This document shows, in pieces, positions 44,886 through 53,646 of a stretch of DNA of 64,000 nucleotides (position 1 is its first letter; each line of letters starts with the position of its first letter). A model generated the notes under the pieces. It saw nothing but the letters and a program-made list of their open reading frames with translations, searched no databases and was not told the DNA's origin. Made by a program: the position numbers and the translations under genes. The DNA lies in assembly GCA_965198995.1 (NCBI GenBank), contig CBDAQG010000002.1, positions 1,116,001 to 1,180,000 of the forward strand, read 5' to 3'. The DNA comes from CAXMMR01 sp965198995. GTDB taxonomy: Bacteria; Pseudomonadota; Alphaproteobacteria; Acetobacterales; Acetobacteraceae.

Positions 44886-46111
44886 TGGCGAGCTTCCGCT
44901 ACACCGCGATCAGCGCCGGCGGCGAGCTGACGCATGGGGTGATGGACGCGGCGAGCGAGCGCGAGGTGATCAGCCGGCTGCAGCGGCAGGGGGCGACGCC
45001 GATGCGCGCGGCGCCGGCCGAGGCGGGCGGGTCGTTCCTCTCCGGCCTGCTCACCCGCGAGCTCGGCGGCGGCGGGGCGCTGCGCCGGCAGGAGGTCACC
45101 AACCTCACCCGCGAGCTTTCGGTGATGCTGGAGGCCGGGCAGGACCTCGACCGGGCGCTGCGGTTCCTGGTCGACACCGCGGCCAATCCGCGGCTGCGTC
45201 GCGTGCTGGAGCGGCTGCGCGACACGGTGCGCGACGGCGGCAGCTTCACCAGCGCGCTGACGCAGCAGCCGCGCAGTTTTCCGCGGCTCTATGTCGGGCT
45301 GGTGCGCGCCGGCGAGGCGGGCGGGACGCTGGGGCCGACGCTGGAGCGGCTGGCGACGCTGCTGGAGCGGGAGCGCTCGCTGGTCTCCACGGTGCAGTCG
45401 GCGATGGTCTATCCGACGCTGCTGGTGGTGGCCGCGACCGGATCGATCGTGCTGCTGCTGACCGAGGTGCTGCCGCAGTTCACGCCGCTGTTCGAGCAGA
45501 GCGGGGCGCAGTTGCCGCAGGCGACGCGGGTGCTGATCGAGCTGGGCCATTTGGTTTCGGCATACGGACTCTACGCGCTGGTGGCGCTGCTGGTGGCCGG
45601 GCTGGCGGCGCGGGAGGCGCTGCGGCGGCCGGCGACGCGGCTGCGGGCGGACCGGGCGCTGCTGCGCATCCCGGTGATCGGCGGGCTGGCGCGCGAGGTG
45701 CTGGCGGCGCGGCTGACGCGCACGCTGGGGACGCTGGTGCAGAACGGGGTGCCGCTGATCACCGCGCTGACCATCGTGCGCGATGCGATCGGCAACCTCG
45801 CCGGGGTGGCGGCGATCGACCACGCGATGGTGGCGGCCAAGGGGGGTGCGGGGCTGTCGGCGGCGCTCGGCGAGGCGGGCGTATTCCCGCTGCGCACGGT
45901 CTACCTGCTGCGGCTGGGTGAGGAGACCGCCTCGCTCGGAGCGATGGCGCTGCGGGCGGCGGAGATCCATGAGGAGAAGACGCGGCTCGGGGTGCAGCGG
46001 CTGGTGTCGCTGCTGGTGCCGGCGATCACCATCATCATGGGCGCGGCGGTGGCCGGCATCGTCTCGTCGCTGCTGCTGGCGATGCTGAGCCTGAATGACC
46101 TGGCGCAGTAG
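44885..46111 (+). CDS. gspF: Type II secretion inner-membrane platform protein GspF
   Basis: GspF is the polytopic platform protein that links GspE to the pseudopilus. The 408-aa product has two GspF domains: LTRELSVMLEAGQDLDRAL near 75 with FPRLYVGLVRAGEAGGTL near 135, and LTRTLGTLVQNGVPLITAL near 275 with LLRLGEETASLGAM near 340. Three transmembrane helices are visible (for example near 170, 220 and 375). It overlaps gspH by 17 bp. Confidence 0.94.
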   Translation: MASFRYTAISAGGELTHGVMDAASEREVISRLQRQGATPMRAAPAEAGGSFLSGLLTRELGGGGALRRQEVTNLTRELSVMLEAGQDLDRALRFLVDTAANPRLRRVLERLRDTVRDGGSFTSALTQQPRSFPRLYVGLVRAGEAGGTLGPTLERLATLLERERSLVSTVQSAMVYPTLLVVAATGSIVLLLTEVLPQFTPLFEQSGAQLPQATRVLIELGHLVSAYGLYALVALLVAGLAAREALRRPATRLRADRALLRIPVIGGLAREVLAARLTRTLGTLVQNGVPLITALTIVRDAIGNLAGVAAIDHAMVAAKGGAGLSAALGEAGVFPLRTVYLLRLGEETASLGAMALRAAEIHEEKTRLGVQRLVSLLVPAITIIMGAAVAGIVSSLLLAMLSLNDLAQ

Positions 46112-46547
46112 CGGCCCCAGGCGCGGCGCGGCCGGGTTCACGCTGATCGAGGTGATCGTGGTGCTGGTGGTGCTGGCGCTGGTGGCGACCATCTTTGTCG
46201 GCCGCGGGCCGATGCGCAGCCGCGGGGTGGAGGCGGCCGGGGCGGCGCGCGCGCTTGCCGGCGCGATGCGGCTGGCGCGCTCGCAGGCGATCGCGACCGA
46301 CCGAGCGGTCAGCCTCAGCGTCGACCCGGTGCGCCACCTGTATGCCAGCGGCGGCGCGGTGCACGTGCTGCCCGAGGCGATCGGGCTGGCGGTGCAGGGG
46401 CCGGACGGCGCGCCGACGCGGCGGCTGGCGATCCTGTTCCGCCCGGACGGCAGCAGCAGCGGCGGCTCGGTGGCGCTGGCGGACGGGGCGCGGACGCTGC
46501 ATGTCAGCGTCGATTGGATATCCGGGCGGGTCGTGCTGGTGCAGTGA
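46095..46547 (+). CDS. gspH: Type II secretion minor pseudopilin GspH
   Basis: The 150-aa product has a short leader ending AAG before FTLIEVIVVLVVLALVATIF (Glu5 present) and a GspH/FimT-type C-terminal domain (LARSQAIATDRAVSLSVDP, ILFRPDGSSSGGSV). Minor pseudopilins H-K form the pilus tip. ATG 46095 lies inside the end of gspF and the stop overlaps the gspI GTG, so expression is coupled. Confidence 0.9.
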   Translation: MTWRSSGPRRGAAGFTLIEVIVVLVVLALVATIFVGRGPMRSRGVEAAGAARALAGAMRLARSQAIATDRAVSLSVDPVRHLYASGGAVHVLPEAIGLAVQGPDGAPTRRLAILFRPDGSSSGGSVALADGARTLHVSVDWISGRVVLVQ

Positions 46548-47122
46548 ACCCGTTCGATAATGCGACCAGGGTGGCCATCTGGCGCGCCTGTGCTGCGCTC
46601 CGATGCGCACGGCCAGACGGCCGCGCCGCGCCGAGGCTCGCACCGACACGCCGGCTGACTCACGCTGGCGCATTCGCGACCGGGTTCGACCCGGCCTCGG
46701 AGCGCGGCTTCACGCTGCTCGAGGTGATCGTCGCGCTGGTGATTGCCGGGCTTGCGCTGGCGGTGCTGTTTCAGGGCGGCATCGGCGGGCTGCGCACGGC
46801 GCGCATCGCCGGCAGCTACCAGGTCGCGCTGTCGAGGGCGCAGTCGCGGCTGACGGCGGCGGGTCTGCCGGACGCGATCAAGCCGCTCGATCAGCAGGGC
46901 GACGACGGCGCGGGCTACCACTGGCACACCAGGATCGTCGCGCTCGGCTCGGCGACCGTGCGGCCGCCGGCGGTGCTCGGCGTGACCCAGCGCAATGCCG
47001 CCGCCAGCGTCTCGCTCTACGCGCTCAGCGTCGTGGTGTCCTGGCAGGGCGACGGCGGCAGCCGCGAGGTCAGGCTGGTGACCGACCGCCTTGGCCCGGC
47101 TGCGGGCGCGCGCGGGCCGTGA
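46544..47122 (+). CDS. gspI: Type II secretion minor pseudopilin GspI
   Basis: The 192-aa product carries the pseudopilin motif ERG/FTLLEVIVALVIAGLALAVL and the GspI C-terminal half (HWHTRIVAL, YALSVVVSWQGDGG). If translation starts at GTG 46544, which overlaps the gspH stop, the leader before the cleavage site is over 50 residues, far longer than the usual 5-20. GTG 46571 shortens it only slightly. Either the leader is truly long or an unusual start further in is used. Confidence 0.85.
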   Translation: MNPFDNATRVAIWRACAALRCARPDGRAAPRLAPTRRLTHAGAFATGFDPASERGFTLLEVIVALVIAGLALAVLFQGGIGGLRTARIAGSYQVALSRAQSRLTAAGLPDAIKPLDQQGDDGAGYHWHTRIVALGSATVRPPAVLGVTQRNAAASVSLYALSVVVSWQGDGGSREVRLVTDRLGPAAGARGP

Positions 47123-47700
47123 GGGCGCGGCAGGCAGGCTTCACCCTGCTCGAGATCCTGGTGGTGCTGGTGGTGCTCGGCCTGCTGATGGTGGCGTTGG
47201 CCGGCGGCATCGATTTCGGGCTGCGCAGCTGGCAGGGGCAGTCGCGCGTCATCGATCGCTCGGCCGACCTGCAGACCTGCGACGCGGCGCTGCGCCGCCT
47301 CATCGCGCAGGCGGATCCGGGGCTCGACGTGCCGCGCGCCGACCTCGCGGGCGATGCGCATCGGCTGTCGTTCACGACGCGGCTGCCGGACGGGGGCGGC
47401 GGGCAGGTCGGGGTCAACGTGGCGATCGGCGTCGATGCGACGCATCGCCTGGTGCTGACCTGGCTGGCGGCGCCCAATGCCCGCCGCCTGACGCCGCCAC
47501 CGCCGGCGCGGACGGACGTGCTGCTCAACGACGTCACGCGGCTGGACGTCAGCTATGCGGGGCCGTCGGGCTGGGTGCAGGAGTGGTCCGGCACGACGCT
47601 GCCGGCCCTGGTGCGGCTGCGGCTCGGCTTTGCCGAGGGCAGCGGGCGGAGCTGGCCGGACATCGTCGCCGCGCCGGTGCGGGAGCCGGTGCCGCAGTGA
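47119..47700 (+). CDS. gspJ: Type II secretion minor pseudopilin GspJ
   Basis: The 193-aa product starts at GTG 47119, overlapping the gspI stop by four bases. Its short leader is cut in QAG/FTLLEILVVLVVLGLLMVAL (Glu5 present). The rest fits GspJ (DLQTCDAALRRLIAQADPG, RLDVSYAGPSGWVQEW). It is the last gene before an AT-rich repeat that interrupts the operon. Confidence 0.88.
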   Translation: MRARQAGFTLLEILVVLVVLGLLMVALAGGIDFGLRSWQGQSRVIDRSADLQTCDAALRRLIAQADPGLDVPRADLAGDAHRLSFTTRLPDGGGGQVGVNVAIGVDATHRLVLTWLAAPNARRLTPPPPARTDVLLNDVTRLDVSYAGPSGWVQEWSGTTLPALVRLRLGFAEGSGRSWPDIVAAPVREPVPQ

Positions 47701-47706
47701 GGTCAG

Positions 47707-47851
47707 GCAAGCAGTTTTTGTGAAAAAAAGGACCAAAGGACTTTTATTTGTTAGCGCGCATCCGGCGGATGCTTGGCTCCGCCGGCAATGTCGCCACGTC
47801 TGCAAGTGACAACAGTTTTTTGCTTCTTTTTTTCAAAAAAGAAGCGCTTGC
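47707..47851. repeat. AT-rich hairpin repeat (family F), copy 4, splitting the gsp genes
   Basis: The left arm (GCAAGCAGTTTTTGTG, AAAAAAAGGACC) is decayed; the right arm (AGTTTTTTGCTTCTT...AAAGAAGCGCTTGC) is intact. The centre contains GCATCCGGCGGATGC. It lies between gspJ and gspL, where these genes are normally adjacent, and could end or attenuate the gspE-J transcript. Confidence 0.78.
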
Positions 47852-47927
47852 TTTCTCCCTTACGCTTCGTCGCTTGCGGATTTCCGCTCTTCACGATAAC
47901 CGGAGCCGGTTGCGGATCGGGTGGTAG

Positions 47928-48980
47928 ATGACGCGTTTGCCGGCCGCTTCGCTTCGCGACTTTCTCTCCTGGTGGGTTCAGCAGCTGGCGAGCCTGGCGC
48001 CCGCCGCGTGGCGCGCGCCGGCGGACCGCGAGCCGGACGCCATGCTGCTGCGCACCGGTCACAGCGCCGAGCTGCCGCTCGAGGTGGCGTCGCGCGAGCG
48101 GGGGCAGGTGGCGACGCTGGCGGTCGGCCTGACCAGTGCGGCGGCCGTCGCCTCGCTGGTGGGCGCGCGCGGCCGGCCGGTTTGCCTGCGCCTGCCCGAT
48201 GGCGGCGTGCTCGAGCGGGGCGCCAGCCTGCCGCTGCTGGCCGAGCGCGACGCGGCGCAGGCGCTGAGCTACGAGATCGACCGGCTGACGCCGTTCACCG
48301 CCGACGAGGTGTTCTGGAGCTGGACGGTGGCGAGCCGGGACCGTGCCCAGGGCCGGCTGCGGCTGCGGCTGGCGATGGTGCCGCGGGCCGGCTGGGCGCC
48401 GCTGATCGAGGCGCTCGGGCGGGCCGGGGTGGCGCCGGGCTGGATCGAGGGGCGGGATGGCGCGGGGATGCTGCACCGCATTCCGCTCGGCGCGCGGCGG
48501 GCGCCGGGGCCGCGGCTCACCATGGTGCTGGGCGGCGTCTGCGCCGTGCTGGCCGTGATCGCGCTGCTGCTGCCGCTGGTGCTGCAATCGGTGGCGCTTG
48601 ACCGGGTGGAGGCGCGCATCGCGGCGCTGCGGCCGGCGGTCGGCCGGGTCGAGGCGGTGCGGCGGGAGATCGCCGCCGGCAGCACCGGCTCGGAGGTGAT
48701 CCTGGCCGAGAGCGCGCGTCTGGGCAGCCCGCTGCAGGCGCTGGCGACGATCACCGACATCCTGCCCGACGACACCTATCTCAGCGACTTCGCCATGCAC
48801 CAGCGCAAGCTGACCCTGAACGGCCAGTCGGCGGCGGCGACGCGGCTGATCGGCCTGCTGTCGAGCGACCCGTCGCTGCGCGACCCGAGCTTCGTCGCCC
48901 CGGTGACCCGCAACGAGAGCGGCGGCGCCGACCTGTTCTCGATCCGCACCGAGCTTGCCGATACCGGGCTCGGCCTATGA
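47928..48980 (+). CDS. gspL: Type II secretion protein GspL-like (PilN domain)
   Basis: GspL links GspE to the periplasmic GspM. The 350-aa product has a divergent actin-like cytoplasmic part (LSYEIDRLTPFTADEVFWSW near 110-130), one transmembrane helix (LTMVLGGVCAVLAVIALLLP near 195-215) and a PilN-type periplasmic domain (LATITDILPDDTYLSDFAMH). The residues preceding the helix are poorly conserved. It starts the second gsp run and overlaps gspM by four bases. Confidence 0.82.
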   Translation: MTRLPAASLRDFLSWWVQQLASLAPAAWRAPADREPDAMLLRTGHSAELPLEVASRERGQVATLAVGLTSAAAVASLVGARGRPVCLRLPDGGVLERGASLPLLAERDAAQALSYEIDRLTPFTADEVFWSWTVASRDRAQGRLRLRLAMVPRAGWAPLIEALGRAGVAPGWIEGRDGAGMLHRIPLGARRAPGPRLTMVLGGVCAVLAVIALLLPLVLQSVALDRVEARIAALRPAVGRVEAVRREIAAGSTGSEVILAESARLGSPLQALATITDILPDDTYLSDFAMHQRKLTLNGQSAAATRLIGLLSSDPSLRDPSFVAPVTRNESGGADLFSIRTELADTGLGL

Positions 48981-49612
48981 GCGGCGCCCGAGCCGTCCCG
49001 GGGGGGGCTCTGCCGAGCGGGCGTCTGCCGGGTGGGCGTCTGCCGGGTGGGCGCAATGGCCAGTTGCTGGCGCTCGGCCTGCTGGCGCTGCTGCTGGGGG
49101 TGCTCGCCGTCGGCGTCGTCGGGCCGCTGCTCGACTGGTATGGCGAGCGCGCCGAGACGCTGCGGCGCGAGGTCGCGATCGCGGCGCGCATGCAGGTCAT
49201 CGCCGGCTCGCTGCCGGCGGTGCAGCGCGAGGCGCAAGCGGCGGCGGCGAACGGGCCGCCGCCGAAGAGCGTCTATGACGGCGCCTCGGACGCGGTCGAC
49301 GGGGCGGCGTTGCAGGGCCAGATCGACGCCATGGCGCGCGCCGACGGGGCTGGGCTGTCGAGCTCGGAGGCGCTGCCGGCCGAGCGGGCGGGGGACTATC
49401 GGCGCATCGGCGTGCATTTGTCGCTGAGCGCGCCGCTGCCGGTGCTGGTGGCGCTGCTGCGCTCGATCGCCACCGCGACGCCGCGCATGCTGGCCGACGA
49501 CTTGCAGCTGCAGGGTTCGCCGCTGCTGGCGCGCGCGACGTCGCTGCCGCTCGACGCCTCGTTCACCGTGTTCGCGTTCCGCACCGGCCATGCCGACGCC
49601 AAGGCGCCATGA
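48977..49612 (+). CDS. gspM: Type II secretion protein GspM-like
   Basis: The 211-aa product has one N-terminal membrane helix (LLALGLLALLLGVLAVGVVG) and a PilO/GspM-like periplasmic domain (LPVLVALLRSIATATPRMLA). The N-terminus carries a 15-bp tandem duplication read as GRLPGGRLPGGR. Both ends overlap neighbours by four bases. Sequence conservation is low; the call leans on size, topology and position after gspL. Confidence 0.75.
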   Translation: MSGARAVPGGALPSGRLPGGRLPGGRNGQLLALGLLALLLGVLAVGVVGPLLDWYGERAETLRREVAIAARMQVIAGSLPAVQREAQAAAANGPPPKSVYDGASDAVDGAALQGQIDAMARADGAGLSSSEALPAERAGDYRRIGVHLSLSAPLPVLVALLRSIATATPRMLADDLQLQGSPLLARATSLPLDASFTVFAFRTGHADAKAP

Positions 49613-50247
49613 GGCGGCTGCTGCCCTGGCTGCTCTCGGGTTGCGCGGCGCTGCTGCTGCTGGTGATCGGCGCCGAGCTGGTGCCGGCCTCGCCCGAGCC
49701 GCTGGTGCCTGGCCTGATCCATGCCGCCCGCCCGCACGCGCCGCGCGCGGCCGCCGCACCGGACCGGAGCGAGCAATGGGCGGCGACGGTGCTGGCGCGG
49801 CCGCTGTTCAGCCCGCAGCGCCGGCCGCCGCCGCCGGCGGGCGTGGTGGCGCAGGCCGCGACCGCGCTGCCGCGCCTGACCGGCATCCTGGTTGGTCCGG
49901 ACGGCGCGCGGGCGATCTTCGCGCCTGACGGCGGCAAGCCGATCGTGCTCGGCCCCGGCGGCAGGCTGGATGGCGGCGTCATCCGCGCGATCGGCGTCGG
50001 CGGCGTCGTGCTGGCGCGCGCCGGCGGCGAGCAGGTGCTGCATCCGCGCTTTGACGCCGCGGTGGCGGCGGCGTCGGAGGCGCCCGCGGCGCCGAACTTC
50101 CTGCAGCAGGTGCTGCGCGGCACGCCGCAGGGCATCGTCGACCCGAACCTGCCGCCGAGCGATCCCAACGACCTGCCCGGGATCACGCCGTTCGCGCGGC
50201 CGAACCTGCCGCTGCAGTTTCAACCTCCCTTGGGGCGCCCGCCATGA
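49609..50247 (+). CDS. Type II secretion GspN/GspC-like protein
   Basis: The 212-aa product has one N-terminal helix (LLPWLLSGCAALLLLVIGAEL), a proline-rich linker, and an HR-like domain (ATVLARPLFSPQRRPPPPAG, LPRLTGILVGPDGARAIFAP) similar to the GspC homology region that contacts the secretin. The C-terminal 40 residues are Pro-rich. It probably couples the inner-membrane platform to GspD. GspN and GspC naming cannot be separated from sequence alone. Confidence 0.65.
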   Translation: MRRLLPWLLSGCAALLLLVIGAELVPASPEPLVPGLIHAARPHAPRAAAAPDRSEQWAATVLARPLFSPQRRPPPPAGVVAQAATALPRLTGILVGPDGARAIFAPDGGKPIVLGPGGRLDGGVIRAIGVGGVVLARAGGEQVLHPRFDAAVAAASEAPAAPNFLQQVLRGTPQGIVDPNLPPSDPNDLPGITPFARPNLPLQFQPPLGRPP

Positions 50248-52655
50248 CGTCGCCTTTGCCCGTCTCGACCCGCCGGCCCGCGGCGCGGCGCGAGCGGTTG
50301 CGCGGCGGCGTGCTCGCCGCGGCGGCCTGCCTGCTGGTCTCGGGCTGCCTGGTGCAGGACCCGCCCTCGGTGGTGGCACCGCTGGCCTCGCTGCCGGCCG
50401 GCGATGCCGAGCGTGCGCCGCCGCGGATCAGCGGCCCGGTCGGCTCGCCGGCGAACGCCGCGGTGGAGCGCGAGGGGCTGTATCGACCCGTCGTGACCGG
50501 CGTCGACAGCCCCGGCGTGGGCAGCCCCGGTGTCGGCAGCCCCGGCGGCGGTGTGCCTGGCGGACCCGGCGCGGCGGCGGGCGACATCAGCCTCGACTTC
50601 GCCGACACCGACATCCGCGAGGTCGTCGCCCAGGTGCTCGGCACCCTGCTACGCGCCGACTACACGATCGACCCGGCGGTGCACGGCATGGTGACGCTGC
50701 ATGCCAGCCAGAAGCTGTCGCGGGCCCAGTTGCTGCCGGCGCTGCGCGCCATGCTGGCCCAGGTCAACGCCGCGCTGCTCAGCACCGGCTCGCTCTACCG
50801 GGTGGTGCCGGCGACAGCTGGCAACGGCGCCCAGGGGCTGTCGGCGGACAGCGGCTCGGTGGTGCCGTTGCGCTACGTCTCGGCGGAGGACATCGCCAAG
50901 GTGCTGACGCCGTTTGCCACCGGCGGCGGCCACGTGATCGCCAATCCCGGCACCAACACGGTGCTGATCACCGGCGACGCCGGCTCGCGCGAGGCGCTGA
51001 TCGAGCTGGTGCGCTCGTTCGACGTCGACGTGCTGGCCGGGCAGTCCTATGCGCTGTTCCCGGTGACGTCGGGGGATGCGACGGACTTTGCCTCGGCGCT
51101 GCAGACGGCGTTCCGGGGTGCGGCCGGCAGCGGGCTCGCGGGCGTGGTGCGCACCGTGCCGATGGCGCGCATCGACAGCGTGATGGTGATCGCGCCGCAG
51201 CCGCAGCTGATCGAGGATGCGCGGCGGGTGTATCACCTGGTCGAGCAGGCGCGGCGGGCGACGGTGCGCTCGTGGCACGTGTATTATCTGCAGAACAGCC
51301 GCTCGAACGACGTCGCCTACGTGCTGCAGCAGGCGTTCACGCCGAACAACGTCACCGCCCAGCCGACGCCGCAGGCCGGGGCGAACAGCCAGGGCCAGGG
51401 GCAGGGGCAGGGCAGCACGCTCGGCGGCAATGGCCAGAACGGTGGGCAGTCCGGCATCGGCAGCAGCTCGGGGATCGGCGGCAGCTCGTCGGGGCTCGGC
51501 AGCAGCGGCGGCGGCCTCGGCAGCAGCGGCGGTGGGTTTGGCAGCGGCGGCGGCACGTCGACCGGCGGCTTCGGCACCGGGGCGGCGCAGGCGCAGCCGG
51601 CGGCGGCGGCCAACCCGCTGCTCGGCGGCCTCGGCGGCGGCGGCGGCAATGCCGGCAACGGCAGCGAGACCGCGGTGGCGATGCGCATCATTCCCGACGT
51701 GCAGAACAACTCGCTGCTCGTCTATGCGACGCCGAACGAGAACGAGACCGTGGGCTCGATGCTGCACAAGGTCGACCTGCTGCCGTTGCAGGTGCGCATC
51801 GACGCCACCATCGCCGAGGTCGACCTCAACGACCAGCTGCAGTATGGCGTGCAGTTCTTCTTCAAGTCGGGCGGCATCAACGGCGTTCTGAACACTGCCG
51901 CTGCGACGATCACCAACCCCGAGGCGGTGGCGCTCGACAGCGCGTTCCCGGGGTTCTTCCTCGGCGGCTCGGGGGTGGGCGGCGCGCCGATCGCGCTCAA
52001 CGCGCTGCAGGCGGTGACCAAGGTCAAGGTGCTGGACAGCCCCGAGCTGATGGTGCTCGACAACCAGCCGGCCAAGCTGCAGGTGGGCAACCTGGTGCCG
52101 TATCTGACCGGCGAGGTGACCGGGCTGGCGACGGGCACGGCGGCGACGGTCAACACCGTCAGCTACCAGGAGACCGGGGTGATCCTGAACGTGACGCCGC
52201 GGGTCAATGACGGGGGGTTGGTCGAGCTCGACATCGACCAGCAGGTGAGCAGCGTGGTGCCGGGGGCGTCGAGCTCGGGGATCACCTCGCCGACGTTTGC
52301 GGACCGGCAGGTGCAGTCGCGGGTGATCGTCCAGGACGGGCAGACGATCGGGCTCGCCGGGCTGATCCAGGACAGCGTCTCGCACGGCAACTCGGGGATC
52401 CCGTTCCTCAAGGACATTCCGCTGCTCGGGCTGCTCGGCGGCTCGCAGACCAATGCCCGGGCGCGGACCGAGCTGCTGGTGCTGATCACGCCGCACGTGG
52501 TGCACGACCAGCGCGACGCGCGGGCGCTGACCCAGGACATGCGCGACGTGCTGGTGCATGCCGCCGCGGTGCCGGACGACGTGGAGCGCGAGCCGGTGAG
52601 CGGCTCGTCGGACCCGACCCGGCCGGTCAGGCGCGTGCTGCACCTCGAGCAGTGA
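50244..52655 (+). CDS. gspD: Type II secretion secretin GspD
   Basis: GspD forms the outer-membrane channel. The 803-aa product is a predicted lipoprotein (LLVSGC), with N0 (LDFADTDIREVVAQVLGTLL near 115), N1-N3 modules (RYVSAEDIAKVLTPFATGG near 213; YYLQNSRSNDVAYVLQQAF near 350), and the secretin domain (QVRIDATIAEVDLNDQLQYG near 515, GITSPTFADRQVQSRVIVQD near 680, VPFLKD-like IPFLKDIPLLG near 720). A Gly/Ser-rich insert of about 100 residues (about 380-480) interrupts the N3 region. Overlaps the previous gene (ATGA) and gspK (GTGA). Confidence 0.94.
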   Translation: MTSPLPVSTRRPAARRERLRGGVLAAAACLLVSGCLVQDPPSVVAPLASLPAGDAERAPPRISGPVGSPANAAVEREGLYRPVVTGVDSPGVGSPGVGSPGGGVPGGPGAAAGDISLDFADTDIREVVAQVLGTLLRADYTIDPAVHGMVTLHASQKLSRAQLLPALRAMLAQVNAALLSTGSLYRVVPATAGNGAQGLSADSGSVVPLRYVSAEDIAKVLTPFATGGGHVIANPGTNTVLITGDAGSREALIELVRSFDVDVLAGQSYALFPVTSGDATDFASALQTAFRGAAGSGLAGVVRTVPMARIDSVMVIAPQPQLIEDARRVYHLVEQARRATVRSWHVYYLQNSRSNDVAYVLQQAFTPNNVTAQPTPQAGANSQGQGQGQGSTLGGNGQNGGQSGIGSSSGIGGSSSGLGSSGGGLGSSGGGFGSGGGTSTGGFGTGAAQAQPAAAANPLLGGLGGGGGNAGNGSETAVAMRIIPDVQNNSLLVYATPNENETVGSMLHKVDLLPLQVRIDATIAEVDLNDQLQYGVQFFFKSGGINGVLNTAAATITNPEAVALDSAFPGFFLGGSGVGGAPIALNALQAVTKVKVLDSPELMVLDNQPAKLQVGNLVPYLTGEVTGLATGTAATVNTVSYQETGVILNVTPRVNDGGLVELDIDQQVSSVVPGASSSGITSPTFADRQVQSRVIVQDGQTIGLAGLIQDSVSHGNSGIPFLKDIPLLGLLGGSQTNARARTELLVLITPHVVHDQRDARALTQDMRDVLVHAAAVPDDVEREPVSGSSDPTRPVRRVLHLEQ

Positions 52656-53503
52656 CGCCGTGGCGCGGCTTTGGCTCGCGCGGGGAGCTCGGCTTTGGCT
52701 CGCGCGGGGAGCGCGGGTTTGCGCTCCTCATCGTGCTGTGGACGCTGGTGCTGATCTCGCTGCTGCTGACCCAGGTGACGGCGGCCGGCAGCGGCGAGGC
52801 GCGGTTGGCGACCAACCTGCGGCAGGCGGCGGCGCTGCAGGAGATCGCCGATGGCGGGGTGCATGACGCGCTGTTCCGGCTGATCGACAGCACGGCGGCG
52901 ACGCATTGGACGGCGGATGGCAGCACGCGGCGGCTGCTCGTGCAGGGCGTGCCGGTCGAGCTCCGGCTTGCCGACCTTGGCGGGCGGATCAACCCGAACA
53001 TTGCGCCCGCCGACGTGCTGGCGGCGCTGATGCGCGCCGTCGGCGCCGAGCAGCGCGACGCCGAGGCGATCTCGCTGGCGATGCTGGACTGGCGCAGCCC
53101 CGGCCAGCGCTCCCGGCTCTCGGCCGGCAACAAGTCGGCGCCGTATGTCGCCGCCGGGCGCAGCTTCGGGCCGCCGGGGCGCAAGTTTCAGAGCCTCGAC
53201 GACCTCGGCCTGGTGCTCGGCATGACGCCGCCGCTGCTGGCGCTGCTGCGGCCGCACATGACGCTGTATACGACCTCGGACCCGCAGATCGCGCTCGCCG
53301 ACCAGGTGGTGCGGCGCGCCTTCACCCTGGTGGTGGACGCCGCCGACGCCAGCAGCAACGAGCTGCCGGACTCGCAGGTGGTGGCGATCGACGCAACGGC
53401 GGCGTCCGGCGGGGCGACGGCGCGGCGGCACGCGGTGGCGGTGGTGAGCGCCAGCGGCACCGGGCGGCCCTGGCACATCGTCGCCTGGGACGATGCGAGC
53501 TAG
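52652..53503 (+). CDS. gspK: Type II secretion minor pseudopilin GspK
   Basis: GspK caps the pseudopilus. The 283-aa product has the leader cleavage GERG/FALLIVLWTLVLISLLLT. The conserved Glu5 is replaced, as is normal for GspK. SAM-like domains follow (LADLGGRINPNIAPADVLAA, LDDLGLVLGMTPPLLALLRP). The leader contains a 24-bp tandem duplication (GFGSRGELGFGSRGER). GTG 52652 overlaps the gspD stop. It ends the cluster, with a repeat just after. Confidence 0.9.
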   Translation: MTPWRGFGSRGELGFGSRGERGFALLIVLWTLVLISLLLTQVTAAGSGEARLATNLRQAAALQEIADGGVHDALFRLIDSTAATHWTADGSTRRLLVQGVPVELRLADLGGRINPNIAPADVLAALMRAVGAEQRDAEAISLAMLDWRSPGQRSRLSAGNKSAPYVAAGRSFGPPGRKFQSLDDLGLVLGMTPPLLALLRPHMTLYTTSDPQIALADQVVRRAFTLVVDAADASSNELPDSQVVAIDATAASGGATARRHAVAVVSASGTGRPWHIVAWDDAS

Positions 53504-53511
53504 CGCTTTGA

Positions 53512-53582
53512 GGAAGGCGAGGGCGCTGCCCTCGACCCGCTGGGGCCTGAGGCCCCAGACCCCCATCGATAAGGGATTGGTG
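53512..53582 (-). repeat. Hairpin repeat, B half only, after gspK
   Basis: GAGGGC-GCT-GCCCTC is followed by the B hairpin CTGGGGCC-TGA-GGCCCCAG and ACCCCCATCGATAAG. It starts 9 bp after the gspK stop, where the operon would end. Confidence 0.7.
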
Positions 53583-53646
53583 ATCCGGCGGGCTTTTCTT
53601 GGCTTGCGCGGCATATGAGATGGCGGCGGCGCTCGTTGTTCGTGGC

